This document shows, in pieces, positions 1 to 12,045 of a stretch of DNA of 64,000 nt (position 1 is the first letter of the stretch; every line of letters begins with the position of its first letter). The notes below the pieces were generated by a model. That model was given only the letters and a program-made list of their open reading frames with translations, had not been told where the DNA came from and did not search any database. The position numbers and the translations under genes are program-made. Source of the stretch: Tanytarsus gracilentus (lineage: Eukaryota; Arthropoda; Insecta; Diptera; Chironomidae); assembly GCA_038502055.1 (NCBI GenBank), contig JAXRKN010000040.1:3534001-3598000 (forward strand), in the 5' to 3' direction.

Positions 1-832
1 AACAACCACCCCAGTTGATTTGCGCTAAAAATAAAGCGTTGGACGACTGATTTTCTGTAAATGTATGTGCTATTGAAAACTTATACAACGAAAGATATTT
101 TCTACTCGATCATACTTGCCACAGCTGACTAACATCAACAGTTAATGCTCCCAAATATATATAAATTACGCAGTTAAAAAAAATTCATCGATGCACTTTA
201 AGATTTTATTTCAATAGTCACTTGCGTTCGATTTATTTAAAAAAAAGTAGAAGTAAAGGTGCAACTATTTATTTATTTTGTGCAAACAGTATACATAGTA
301 ATTTTTTGTAAGGATTCTATTTATAGAAAATTTGATATTAATTTTTTTCTTAACCTTGGAATCAGGTTCTTTTTTATTTGGTGTTTTGTGAGGGATACGC
401 CACATATAATAAATGCGATTTAAAATTGGACTATGAACATGCACTTTTGCGTGTATGTGTGTGTGTGCTGTTTTTTATGATGCTCTGTTATGTATCGCGT
501 CATTGTGAAATACCAGCTTCTTTTTACATCAATAAACAAAAAACATTTTCTATTTTCTTCTTCTTCCATATTCAAGTTCAAAAAAGTTTCATTGAACGCT
601 GACACAGACAGACGGGAGAAAAATAGATTGCCAAAAAAAAATTCTATTACACAATAACTTCCCTTTTCTCTCGCGATCATCCTATAATGAAAACGAAATA
701 TTAAAAAGTTATTTTTTTGCTCGTTTTATTTTCAGACACTTTCAATTTGTAAAGAACGCTCGTGCCACTTAAAAATATTAAATAACACACACGAGTTTCG
801 CTAATTCACCTTCTTCTCCTCGCTGCTGTATA
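1..832. other. A+T-rich upstream region, no gene seen
   Basis: No coding region is supported here. It holds the probable promoter and 5' UTR of the TP53INP-like gene that starts at 833. Reading frames of 70-90 codons exist on both strands but are low-complexity and lack splice or family support. A short GT run lies near 455-470. Confidence 0.5.
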
Positions 833-1863
833 ATGTTCAACGGTCTTTTTACATCGCTATTTGGAAAAAGTAAAGAGAATAATAATTTTGACGTTGAAAA
901 TAATCAGCAGCAGCAGACTGACGCAAGTGATACTAAAAATATTTTTACTGAAGAAAATGTAAGAGTCATTCTTCTTGACGAAGATAAGGACTGGCTATTC
1001 GTGGAACGAGATAATTCTGAGGACCAGGATTCATTTGTTGCTGATAAGAAGGCGACGGAAAACAATTTACAATTGGTACCTTTCAAAAGTATTTTATCGC
1101 ATTTGAGTGCTGTTAGAGAAAATGACGAGAACTGCATGTTATCTGCAAACCTCCCCTCCCTTATGCTCTTTCCAAATACAATGGATGAGTCGTGGTTCTT
1201 GACGCCACCCTCATGCTTCTCTTCAGGATCAATTCAACTCGAAGCTTCTCCTCTTGAAAATTTGCTGATTGAACATCCCTCGATGAGTGTTTACCACAAA
1301 ATTCATCGCCGTCGATCATTGACCGATGTCAATAGAGACGAACTTGAAGATCTCGTTATTTTGGAATTGTCGCAAGACTATGATAACAATTACGCAGTAA
1401 GTCACTAAGCTCCACTCACTCAAGTCTAGCGATTAGTATACTCGAAAAAAATCAAACTTTTCAAACAAGTATCGAGGGGCGAAACACTAATTTTTGCTTT
1501 TCATGTATATATTTTCAAAAGTATTTATATAATGTGATTCGTCCCTTGAAATTTGTTTTGCTTATGTATTTATAAAATTTTAAATTTTTGTTTTTTCAAT
1601 TATAGTCGTCTGTCAACAAAGGCAAACGCTACAAAGGCAAGAATGCCAACAAAAAATCCCGACCTAATGGAACTCAAAAGAGTGTTGCATTAGTTATGAT
1701 CTCTAACCCATCCGCTATTGGTGCACCGAAAGCTCAAGAGAAGGCCAGCGCTATGACTCGCTCGTTCTTCGATCGCAACAATAAAACTCTTCGCAACTCG
1801 TACAAGAAGAATCTTCATACAATCAATCAGCCATCAAGTCGTACAATGAGTCGCAAAAATTAA
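833..1863 (+). CDS. TP53INP/DOR-family autophagy and nuclear cofactor
   Basis: Exons 833..1396 and 1606..1863 join in phase 0 to give 273 residues. The N-terminal region carries an LC3-interacting-type motif, DKDWLFVERD, set in acidic sequence (about residues 52-61). The second conserved family block, MDESWFLTPPSCF followed by SPLENLLIEHPSMSVY, lies around residues 121-156. The second exon encodes a basic tail (KGKRYKGKNANKK, then FFDRNNKTLRNSYKKN). In the known family (TP53INP1/2, DOR), these proteins shuttle between nucleus and autophagosomes, bind Atg8/LC3 proteins and act as transcriptional coactivators; that role is inferred by family. The start is the first ATG of the frame, in the context TATAATGTTC. 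A/T-rich sequence with AATAAA-like signals follows near 2010. Confidence 0.88.
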
Positions 1864-3246
1864 GTTGTGGCCACTCACAAAAATAACAAAACATGATTGT
1901 CTTTTATCTCTAGATTTCTTTTTTCGTGCTGATAATTAATTTCATAATTTTTATTTTTATTATTTAAATGATATAATATTACAAAAAGATGTTAAAAAAT
2001 GTGTATAAAAAATAAAAAAGATATGTTAAGCAAGAAAAAAAAGAAGCAAAAAAATGTGTTCAAAAGATTTGAAAATGTCTAATTATAATTAAAATTGCAT
2101 CAATATGTAGTCTTACTCTTTTTAATTTTATTATTAAATTATTATTTAACTAACTACTTTTCATCACATCATGATGCATCACACACACCGTTTTAAATCT
2201 CCCCATACGAACGTGTGATTGAGATGAATTATTAAATGTTCTTAGAAATTTTATTATTACAATAATGACAAAATGATTGTATTTGAATGCACGTGTATAA
2301 TGATTGAAATGAAAATGAAAAAATGAAGAAAAAAAAGTTTAAAACATGGTTAAAATTGTATCTTTTTTCTTAAAATGTATGAGTAAAGCTTAACAACTTA
2401 AAAACAAAAATCATAAAGAAAAAAAGATAATAAAAAAAATTAAATGTTTATCTTAGACTTACACAAAGGAAAATGTAAAAGAATTTTGTAAGTTTTTTTC
2501 GATTGCTTTTTCAGAAAGTCAAAATAGGGCTTTCTTTGTTTCTTTCAGTTCAAATATTGCATGGTTTTTAATTTCATTATGTGACTTTACTACAAAAAAA
2601 TTGTTGCTTAATATTAGCTAGCGATTTGCATCCAGTAAATTTCTTCCAAAAAACGTTTAAAAAGGGATTTAAATAAAAAAGTGACATCTTTTGAAAATTA
2701 TTCTAACCTCAAAGACCATAGCTGTTTATACAGGTGTGAATATTTAATACTTAGAAATAGAAATACACATAACTTTTACTCCTCAAGTTAAATGGCAGTC
2801 AATTGTTTGCAAAATTTCATTTTATTGCAATTTCATATTTTTTTGCATAATTAGTAAGTTAACACTGAAATTATGTAATGTTATTATAAGAACAAATCAT
2901 CATTATTGTTTTGCCATATTTGTTGAGAACCGGCATTGCATACATCTGCTCTCAAACAATCATCATCATCAACAACATCTCACATATACATGGATATACG
3001 AGTTTCGCATGCGTATATGTTTTCCTTTTTTCTTTTCTCCTCATATTCTAAGCGCACATTTTTATTGAAAGGGACTCAACTCACAGGTCGATACATATAC
3101 TTTTCTTCCTTTACACATCAGTTTTAAACGTGCATCTGTTCAAAGCGTACGCTTTTCAGCAGCAAAAGCATTTTAACGGTTAAATGGATAACTTTTGGAG
3201 TTTATAAAGAATTTTATAAAAATTCAACAATCGTGTTATTGAAAAG
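1864..3246. other. 3' UTR and intergenic A+T-rich stretch
   Basis: Holds the 3' UTR of the TP53INP-like gene (AATAAA-type signals near 2008) and the upstream region of the monooxygenase gene. I see no conserved coding exon. A 63-codon plus frame at 2936-3127 is low-complexity and not supported. Confidence 0.5.
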
Positions 3247-6200
3247 ATGAAGATACAAATAATGAAATTATCTAGCATTTTGCTAATAGCACTAAAAATA
3301 GTTTTATGCTCATCATCCTCTACGACGACACGATCATCATATCCTGAAATTCATCATCGGAATTGGACGCGAAGTGAAAAATTAGACCCAAATGGAATTT
3401 TAAATTTGCAGTGGTACTTGAGAAATAACGATATTGTGTTTCAAGTGATACTTAATAGTCGTGGATTTGTAGCTATCGGATTTCCATATCCAAATCCTCG
3501 AATTAAAGGATTCGATGTTGTTTTCGCTTGGGTGAACGATAAGACGGCCAAAGCAAACATTCTGGTAAATTTTATGTTTATATTGCCGAGACATAAGAGC
3601 GACAGATATCATGTTTATCCACTGTGAGATGCATAGAATGAAGAAAGAGAACAGAAGCGTCTTAAATAACATTCATCGTATTTTTTTCGCATTTCCGTTT
3701 TACTACGTCGTCCATGACGTTACTTCAACAGCATACACACACATAATGCAAGTCTCTATTTTTGCCTATATGAACGGAAGAAGACGAGGGCAAGAGAAAA
3801 ACATAAAAAGAACAGAAGGAGTGCATAAAGAGTATTTAATTTTCTCGACCGTTCATTGCCGGTTGCATTTTTGCTTGCAGTCAAATTATGAAATCATTCA
3901 TACCTGTTTGACGTGCAGCAAAAAAGATGGACTATAATTTAAGGCTGATGATAACTTTGCCTTGTACGCGTTGTTTCAAACATATAAAAAATTCCGCAAT
4001 AGAAGAAGTCAGCAATGCAATTTTTAAATCTATAAATTGCCTTTTGTGCGTTTTAAATTCAAATAATTAAAATCGAGGATTAGAACATTTTCAACTTTAA
4101 TAAGAGAATGCAAGTCGACACAGGTTCGATAAATTATGAGAAAGGGAACACCGTATAAAAATTTTTGCAACAAAAAAGTTAGACAGGAAATTTTTTTGGA
4201 AGAAGAATGAAATGAAAGAGAGAAAAAAAATGTTGAGATAAGACAAAATAATCCAGAATATTGGTGAATCGATTTTTCTCATTCGAAATAAATGTAAAAA
4301 TCTTGTGAATTTTTTTCTTCTTTATCTCCTCTTTTATCGAATTCATTTCTTTTCGATTTGATTTTATTTCTCTTTGAAATTCTTTTCTAAACAAAGAGAT
4401 GCTAAATGAGACAGGCGATTATCGTAAGATTTTTTTTGGAGTTTCGCTTTTAACCAAATTTATTTAGTTTTTCATTCTTCCTTTTCTTGCGTTTCATTCT
4501 TGCTTCAAGCGCGTGTTTTCTTCTTACTTTCATTTGCCTTTAGTTTGTATCATAGCCGGTGGTGTTGTTAGTGCCGATCACTATGAGATCAAACGCTGTA
4601 AAACTTTAAATTAATTATAGAAAATGCGCTTAAAATTCTCATACTCACACACGACGCTGTTCTCATATTAAGATTTTTAAAGCAAAATTAATAAATTTCA
4701 GTTTTTCTTCATTTTGTTCTTCATAATAACCTGTTGAGGAGAATTTTTAATGAATTGATTTGTGCTCACTTACCACTTGCTGAAAAAATAGCTTGGTATA
4801 AAACAAAAAGTTTCTCACATTCTTCTTGAATGGTAATAATCAGGCATAAAAAGGAAAAGAGAGTATAGTGATCGCGCGGGACAAAAAAATACATGTACGA
4901 GCAGACTTAATTTTGATTGTTGATGTTTGTTCGGAGTGCATGGCAATCATATCAAAATCTGGTTATAGCACGTAATTTTTTTTGTATACATTTTGATTCG
5001 CAATGTTGATTGCTGTCGGTACTAAGGGAAATGCATCAGGTATTTTTAATAGCTTTTAATTGATTCTCGATTTGCAATCGACGAACGTCAATAACGATCT
5101 GTTGCAGCGGAGATTTTTTTGCAAAAGAGAGTTAATGTATTAGAAGGATATTTAAAAAAATCAAATTAATATAAATTTAAAAAACCCATGCGCGTGGCCA
5201 TGCATCTCAATTATTAATTATTATTCTTTTATCAGGATTGTCATGGCATCAATTCAAAATTTGAGGAGAGCTCAATAGTTAAAGATGATACACAAAATTA
5301 CGTTCTGGAGAGTGAAGGATATCAGAATTTAACACATACGATAATTACATTTCGTCGGACGTTGGAAACATGCGATCCACGTGACGTTCCATTTTCAGTG
5401 AGGAATAATTAAAATTGGACCATCTTGTTTGAAAGTTTACGGTTGCTTTACTTTTTTTACTTAGGCAGATACAATGCAAATCTACTGGGCTTACGGTGAG
5501 CGAGATGTAACGCAGATTGAAAATATTAAATTTAGCTCAAAGGGCCAACGACCGATATATTTGTTGAATCCTTCATTCAAAAAAACAAAAAAGGATAATT
5601 TTCATTGGGACTTTACTATGAAGAATGTTAGCATTTCCAAACAAATTGCATCGCTTTATTGGTGTAAAGTCTTTGAAGCGCCCAAGTTAGATCAGAAGAA
5701 TCAGATAATTGGATTTGAGCCGATTATAACAAAAGGAAATCATGTTCATCATATGACACTATTTGGTTTGTTATACTAATGTTCGTTAATGAATTTTTAA
5801 ATAATTTAAATCTTTCCATAGAGTGTAAAATTTCACAGAAGCACAAAGATTCTGAAGCTTCTCTTAAGACTGCAAACGAACTAAAATTGTGGGTAAAGTC
5901 AAATGGACTCGAATGCAGTTCAAATCTTTATTCCAGTGGGAATTGGGATTCGTGCGTGACACCTGTGGCGACGTACTCGTTTGGTGGTTCTGCTCAGTAT
6001 TTACCTGAACATGTTGGCATACCTTTTCAACAGTCATATTATATGCTCGAAATCCATTACGAAAACCCCTACAAAGAGAGCTTTTCAGATCGTTCGGGAT
6101 TTCGAATTCACTATACCAACAATTTACGACCTTACGATGCTGGTATCATGATAACTGGCATTACAATATCTGATACTCAATTAATTCCTCCCAGACAAAA

Positions 6201-7350
6201 ATTATTCAAAAACATAGGAATATGTGGACCCTCATGTGAGTTTTCAAAAAATATTAAGCTAAAAATATTGCTACTTAAATTTAATATATAATATTATTAC
6301 TTTTTTAGGTACAGAAAATGTATTTCCCGAAGAGGGTATTAATATAATTTCTGTGTCAATGCATACTCATAAGAGCGGAAGAAATGTTAAATTGTCGCAC
6401 ATAAGAAACGGAACAGAAATAAGTAGAATAGTTGAAGATAACAACTATAACTACAACTATCAGGAAGTTCGTCAATTAGCGAATGAGACTAAAGTTTTGC
6501 CTGGTGATTTTATGATACTCGAATGCGCATACAATACTAAAGATTTAAAGAGGCCCACACTTGGAGGTTATTCACTAAATGAAGGTGAGAATTTGACGAA
6601 CATAAATAATTATTAACTTTATACTAATTTTATCATTGCCAACAGAAATTTGCTTATCTTTTGTAATGTACTATCCTATAATTGAACTCGTTGGCTGCTA
6701 CTCGATGGTACCTGTAAAGGAATTTTTTGAATATTTCAATGTCCACGCATTTCACGGAATGTCAATGACGGATGTAGAAAACATTATTCTCTATGGGCTT
6801 GAGGATAACTCTACTGAAAACTCATCACTACCGAATGAAATTAAAAGTTCAATCGCTGAAGACAAAAAATATTATCAAAATTCAATATTGAGTGAGTTGT
6901 TTAAATTGAATAAATTTTAAAATACTTTGAGATAATTTTCTCTCTCTTTCCGCAGCAAAATTAATTATTTCCGATCCAGTTGAGTTTCATGATCGCACAT
7001 TTTTGTCGCACTTAAAACAATTGCCGTGGAATGATCAATCGTTTGCACAGCAATTTGAAAATGTTATGAGTGCTGGAAGGTAAATCATTCAAACTTATAT
7101 ATGTTTAAAACTAACAAAGTTTATGTTTTTTAGCTATATGCTTTTCTGTCGAGTTTCAAATAAATCCATAAGCGTGCCACAAGAGATCATCAAGTTTCCA
7201 AATTTCACAGCGATTCAGGACGCCACAGAAAAGTTATGCCCTTATTACATTTATCAAGGCTTGCTATCAAGTGGTGCATCAACTTATTTCGTAAAATTTA
7301 TTTATCTTTATTCTTTACTAATTTTATGTCTTCATACAATGATACTCTAG
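3247..7350 (+). CDS. DOMON-copper type II monooxygenase (MOXD1/dopamine beta-hydroxylase family)
   Basis: Eight exons: 3247..3564, 5236..5397, 5465..5765, 5822..6235, 6309..6584, 6646..6891, 6956..7079, 7134..7350; all phases agree, giving 685 residues. Order: signal peptide (hydrophobic residues 6-21), DOMON domain across exons 1-2 (WYLRNNDIVFQV, GFVAIGFPY, ETCDPRDV), then the two copper monooxygenase domains. All expected copper ligands are visible: paired His in HVHHMTLF, His in LEIHYENP, the HTH of SMHTHKSGR, and Met in CLSFVMYYP. The enzyme should therefore be able to hydroxylate its substrate with ascorbate and oxygen in the secretory pathway; the substrate cannot be read. A hydrophobic C-terminal tail (about 20 residues, FIYLYSLLILCL) suggests a membrane or GPI anchor. 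The first intron is 1.7 kb and shows no exon of its own. Confidence 0.9.
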
Positions 7351-7732
7351 TGTCTTTTTTGGAAATTACCTCAAAAAGTTTTTATCAAGATACAACGTAA
7401 TATGAGAGTAATTTCGTATTACGCCATCTCTCTTATATCTTAATTTTTCCCAGGTACTCCTAATATTTTTCACTTTATAATATAATTATTTGGAGTAATT
7501 TGGAGTTTTATGTAAATAGTTATTTTCTCACACTAATTTATTCACGTCAAAAATTTCTCCTGGATTTAAGATTTTTGTGAAATTAAACCAAAAAATAGTC
7601 TTAATTAATTAAAAATTAACTTTAAGTCGTAAAAATTCCGTGCAAGACGAAATAAATGCAAAAGACTGTTGATTTAAAAAAAATAACATTCGTATCTCGT
7701 TAATTTTAGTATCGACACGTTTCTTCTACCCC
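7351..7732. other. Convergent intergenic spacer
   Basis: A/T-rich spacer between the ends of the monooxygenase gene (plus) and the cysteine dioxygenase gene (minus). It presumably carries both 3' UTRs. Nothing else seen. Confidence 0.5.
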
Positions 7733-8721
7733 TTATTCTGGTAATTTTTCACGTTTACCAAATTTACTCCAGAATGTTACCTGCATAATTAAATTAAAAA
7801 ATTATTTCAGCAATTAAATTAAATCTAAAGGTTGAACTCACGTTGGCTTTTGTTTTCTTTCCGGTAGTTTTATTAAAAACGGAGCATGCATCAAATGGGG
7901 GACAATAAAGATGCAATGAAACAGCTCCATCAGTGTTACTAACATTCTCCATTCGATGTAAACCAATATTATCTAATATAGAAAGCATGAGATTTAATTG
8001 GTGTCTGCAATAATTCAATTTCTGTGTGTTACATACCATTTATATAGCAAACTTGATTCTCATGAACTGTGGTACGTGACAGCTCTTGTAATGGCTGACC
8101 ATGCTGTTCACTGCTTTCCTCTTGATTTTCACCATTGAAAACGCCAATATCACCCGCTGGTATATTTGGTTCCAACTTTGCAATATTTGTTGTTGAATCT
8201 TCACTGGGAATTACGTATTTGACCTCTATTAGACTTCCCTTGAGTACTTTGAGGAAGCAATGTGAATCTGCATGATCATGAATGGCACTGCTTTGGGATT
8301 CATTCCAGCATAAGATCATTAAATTGAATCTGTCATTTCCTGCATCCACTAAGTTTCTTGTGTATCTACGCGAAGTTAATACATGAATATTTTAATGATT
8401 AATTTGGTTTTCAACAAGTTATAAAAGTATCATTTATAGTAAATGAAAAAATATAAATGTTTTGATGGAAATGTCCGCGTCACGTGGTGAGTTTAATAAT
8501 AAAACAATTAATACAACAATAAGTCGCATTAGGGTTATGCACATTCTACAAACTAAAATATTTATGATAAGAAGCTGCTTGAGGTCTGCTAATCATATTG
8601 TGATGACGCACTTTTATACGAAAAATCTTATCAGCAAAATATATGTGACGTTTGACATGCTTAAGAATTTTAAAAACATTTTTTTTGCTGAAGGCCTGTC
8701 GTACGAGAGAAAAAAATTAAT

Positions 8722-8758
<37 letters not shown>

Positions 8759-9923
8759 TTTTTTTTTTATCAAATTTATATTTTTTAATTTTTTCTTTTT
8801 TTTTTATACCCTTTTTTTTTTATTTAAATTCAATATTAAATTATTAAGTATTGATAATATGTTTAATATGTTGGATAAAAAAATTTTTTTATTTAAAAAT
8901 AAAAAATTTAAATAAAAAAATTTTTTTTTTTTTTATTTATTTTTTTTTATTTTTTATTATTAAATTTTTTTGAAAATTAAGCATGTGAATGTTTGAATTG
9001 ATCGCGAGCAGTTTTAATTTCACCGTTATGATTGACTGTTTTTTGGTTCCAACAAGATTCTCTTTCTAAAATTATTATTTATTTCATCTTTGGTAACATG
9101 AATGATTTTGCACTTCTTCTCTCGTTATCTTTAATCTTGTCACAGTATGAAAATGAATTGGGGGTACGAAGTGAGAGGATGATTTCGAGGGAAGAGGGTG
9201 AGTGGTGAAGTTGATGGTGTTGAAGTTTGCTGAGGGCCTGTAAGAATTTTTTTTAATATTTTTTGACTTTTTTTTACAAATTTGTTTTCGAACAGCTGTT
9301 GAACAAGATCGTCACATAGAGAAGAGAGAGTTGAGACGATTGTGTAGAAATAAGAGAAGAAGAGAAAAAAATCTCTGCCTTTGCACTTGTGATTTGTTGT
9401 TTTATTTTCACATATATTTTAAGGGTTATCAAGCATGACCTTAAACATTTTTTTTTCATCTTCATTTGGTTTAAATAAGAAAAAAAATGAAAAGAAAAGG
9501 CAATTATTAATAAAACGAATAATTGCACATTTAGTTTATCATTAAAATTCACCACTATTTAATTTGATCTATGCTGTGATAGTAAATTTTTGAGTTGCTC
9601 ACCTATAACGATCAAATTTGGCATATTTTTTCCAGTCGTTGTAATTTGAAGTGTAAACCAACCTTAAAAATTAAAATTAAATCATTATCTGTCAAGACGA
9701 TTAAAATTTAAACTTTATACATTAGATGGTTGACTAGTTCAATATTGACATAGTCATTGGAGAAGACGACGTGGAGCTCACGAACTAAATCATTAAGTGT
9801 TTCAATGTGATTAATGTATCCCTTCAAAGGTTTTTCTATTCCGAAAAACGATTTTGTAAGCTCTTTTAAAGCTCGCTCGCGGTTCAACTGCTCGTCACTT
9901 TTTTTCACAATTTCAACTGACAT
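7733..9923 (-). CDS. CDO1: Cysteine dioxygenase type 1
   Basis: Minus-strand exons in order: 9721..9923, 9603..9662, 8037..8365, 7842..7972, 7733..7780; the sum is 771 nt, 256 residues. The enzyme oxidises cysteine to cysteine sulfinate in the cytosol, the first step towards hypotaurine/taurine and sulfate. The cupin iron site is complete: HDH in SSAIHDHADSHC, and the third His in IGLHRMENV. The Cys of DSHCFLK and the Tyr of SLHLYCPPFD match the Cys-Tyr crosslink pair of the family. Exon 2 encodes NDWKKYAKFDRYR and exon 5 the tail VTFWSKFGKREKLPE. The protein is about 55 residues longer than the usual 200, mainly from an N-terminal extension and an acidic, Gln/Ser-rich insert in exon 3 (about residues 135-170). 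The 1.2-kb second intron contains a long A/T homopolymer region. Confidence 0.93.
8712..8970. repeat. Poly(T)/poly(A) low-complexity tract in CDO1 intron
   Basis: About 250 bp of almost pure A and T with homopolymer runs of T up to about 35 and mirrored A runs. It lies wholly inside the second intron of the cysteine dioxygenase gene. Length is likely to vary and to be error-prone in assembly. Confidence 0.9.
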
Positions 9924-10554
9924 TTTTATTTTTAGTTTTCCAATGTTTTCCTTCTAATAATTTTAATCGTCAGCAATTTTATTGATGTTATATTTTAATT
10001 TCTTCTTATCAGGGTCTCTTGACTTTCACTTGAATAAAAAAAAATTACAGTGATTTTTCTTTTTGACGTTTCACTTGAAATAGCGAAGTTTACTGCTGAA
10101 AGCTTTAAAAGAGATTGAAATTGTTTTCTCAAAAATAACTTCTTTTAAATACTGAGTTCATTTAGAGCGGCATTACTTATATTTACTGATAGGAGTTTCT
10201 CAACTCTCATTGGCATGTATTTGTAATTTTTTCAATTTTCTCTCTCTCGTCCTAACGTTTGGTATTTCCCTGTTTTGTGAAACGTGTATGACCAAAAGAC
10301 AAAAAATGAATCGAGACTAATTCCTAAAATTCGGACACCTGATTAGATTTTTCTTTCATTTCACGTTCATCATCGTGGACTTAACAGGGGTTTTTTTTAC
10401 GATTAATCCCTTAAAATGTTATCTTTACTTTTTTATCAAATTAAGATTTTTTAGCTCACGAAATTAATTTTTATTACTCAAGTCTTAAACGGTAAATTTT
10501 CAATACTTCGTTTTAAAATAGTAACTCTTTTAAGTGTGATATCGCGCCTCCTTT
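9924..10554. other. Spacer between CDO1 and Yeti
   Basis: Contains the probable promoter of the minus-strand cysteine dioxygenase gene and the 3' UTR of the minus-strand Yeti gene. No conserved exon was recognised on either strand. Confidence 0.5.
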
Positions 10555-11387
10555 TTATTTTTGACTTCGACGTGAATATTGACGCATGTTCTTCTCAATT
10601 TCAAATTGCCGATGATCAGTTCTTTCAAGAAAATCTTTGCGTTCAAGAAATCTACATGAATGAAAAAGTAAAATTAAAAAAAAAATGATATTTAAATCAG
10701 TTTAATTTTTTACCCATCTCTTCCACGATTATGAGTTTGCAGTTCTTCGTTGATACCTTCCGTCGATTTAAAGCCATCCCAGTCGATTTTCGTTTTCTGA
10801 AGTACGCTGAGTTTGTTCTTTTTGGAAATTTGATTGAGAACTGAGGACAAACCGCCGGTGCTGCTAGGACGTTTAACTCCACTCGACGAAGACGGTTTGT
10901 TTTGGGATTCATTTTGATTCTCTTCCACGACAACTTTCTCCCCGGCAAATTCAAAGATCTTCATTTCAACTGGAACTGCTTTAGCTTGAGGAATTGCTTT
11001 TTGCTCCTTAGGAATAAGCTTTTTCTCAGCAGTGACGGGTTTAGTTGTCGATGGAGGTTTGGGAGGCTGTGGAGCTTCTGATTCACCCATAAACGCTGCC
11101 CAAAGTTCTTCCTCGCGCCGCTTATCATCGTCGTTAGAATTTACCGTCGATGTGAGAACTTCAATCGCATTTTCCTTTGTTCGTAACTTTCCTTGTTTCT
11201 TTTTTCTAATTTTCTTCTTAGAACTTTCACCATTTTCATCATCATGAACATCGGCATCATTTTCATCTAGAGAATCACTTTCAGATCTTACAATTTTTTC
11301 GGGAATGAAATCGGAATCATCAGAGTCACTGTCGGATGCAAAATCTTCTTGGTTCATTATGATATTACAGTCTTTAGTAATTTCCAA
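10555..11387 (-). CDS. yeti: Yeti/CFDP1 (Bucentaur) chromatin-remodelling protein
   Basis: Minus-strand exons 10714..11387 and 10555..10651 give 256 residues. The N-terminal half is acidic and low-complexity (Asp/Ser/Glu tracts such as SDSDSDDSDF and LDENDADVHDDEN). The C-terminal BCNT domain is diagnostic: KIDWDGFKSTEGINEELQ, HNRGRDG, then FLERKDFLERTDHRQFEIEK in exon 2. In Drosophila and vertebrates this protein binds the H2A.Z-depositing SRCAP/Tip60 (SWR1-type) complex and histone chaperones; the nuclear role is inferred from the family. It is arranged head-to-head with NOP10, about 400 bp away, so the two may share a promoter region. Confidence 0.93.
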
Positions 11388-11789
11388 GGTAATAATGACA
11401 CAAATGTCTGTTTATTTTAAAATTTATTTAATTTACAAGAACTAACTCAAAACTTTTGTTGATTTTCATTTGTTCTAAAATTTTATTTAGCACTAAAAGT
11501 TTGAATTTTTAGCTAAACGTTAATGCTTTTTTATAAGTGAATTATTTTAAATCTAGGAGAAATACAACAAAAAAAAACATGTTAAAATTAATTAAAATTA
11601 TCTAATTTCTTTATATTTTTAACACAAAAATTTCTCTAAAATAATAAACAAAATAAAGTTAAAAACTTCTATTAACGGATATGAAAAATTTGAAGTTGAA
11701 AATAAGTAATTTTTAGCACTCGATTATCTTCTAAAAAAAGCACAACACTCAAAAAACGTGATATTCATTAAACAAAATTAAAATCAAAG
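11388..11789. promoter_or_regulatory. Shared promoter region between Yeti and NOP10
   Basis: A 402-bp A/T-rich gap separates the two divergent start codons, so both 5' UTRs and promoters must lie here or overlap. I see no clear core-promoter motif, so the call rests on geometry only. Confidence 0.45.
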
Positions 11790-12045
11790 ATGTATCTCAT
11801 GTACTATCTCAATGAAAAAGGAGAGCGAATGTATACGCTAAAGGTGAGTTAAAAAAGTCAAATGCGTGATCTGAAAGTCATTAATTTAACAATAAATCAA
11901 ATAGAAAAAAAATCCGAATTCAATGCCCACACAAACAGCACATCCAGCTCGCTTTTCTCCTGAAGATAAATATTCCCGACACCGATTAATTATCAAGAAA
12001 CGATTTGGACTTCTATTGACCCATCAAAAGGAACCCGTTTATTAA
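11790..12045 (+). CDS. Nop10: H/ACA ribonucleoprotein subunit NOP10
   Basis: Two small exons, 11790..11843 and 11905..12045, join in phase 0 to encode 64 residues, the same length as the human protein. Exon 1 reads MYLMYYLNEKGERMYTLK; exon 2 contains TAHPARFSPEDKYSRHR and IIKKRFGLLL, the conserved core that contacts dyskerin. NOP10 is a core protein of H/ACA snoRNPs, which direct pseudouridylation of rRNA and snRNA in the nucleolus. The 61-bp intron has GTGAGT and AATAG borders. Its shortness makes it easy to miss in automatic annotation. Confidence 0.95.

Noticed and set aside
7348..7440. Readthrough of the monooxygenase TAG stop
   Set aside because: The next base is T, the 30-codon extension shows no clear feature, and the protein already ends in a hydrophobic anchor.
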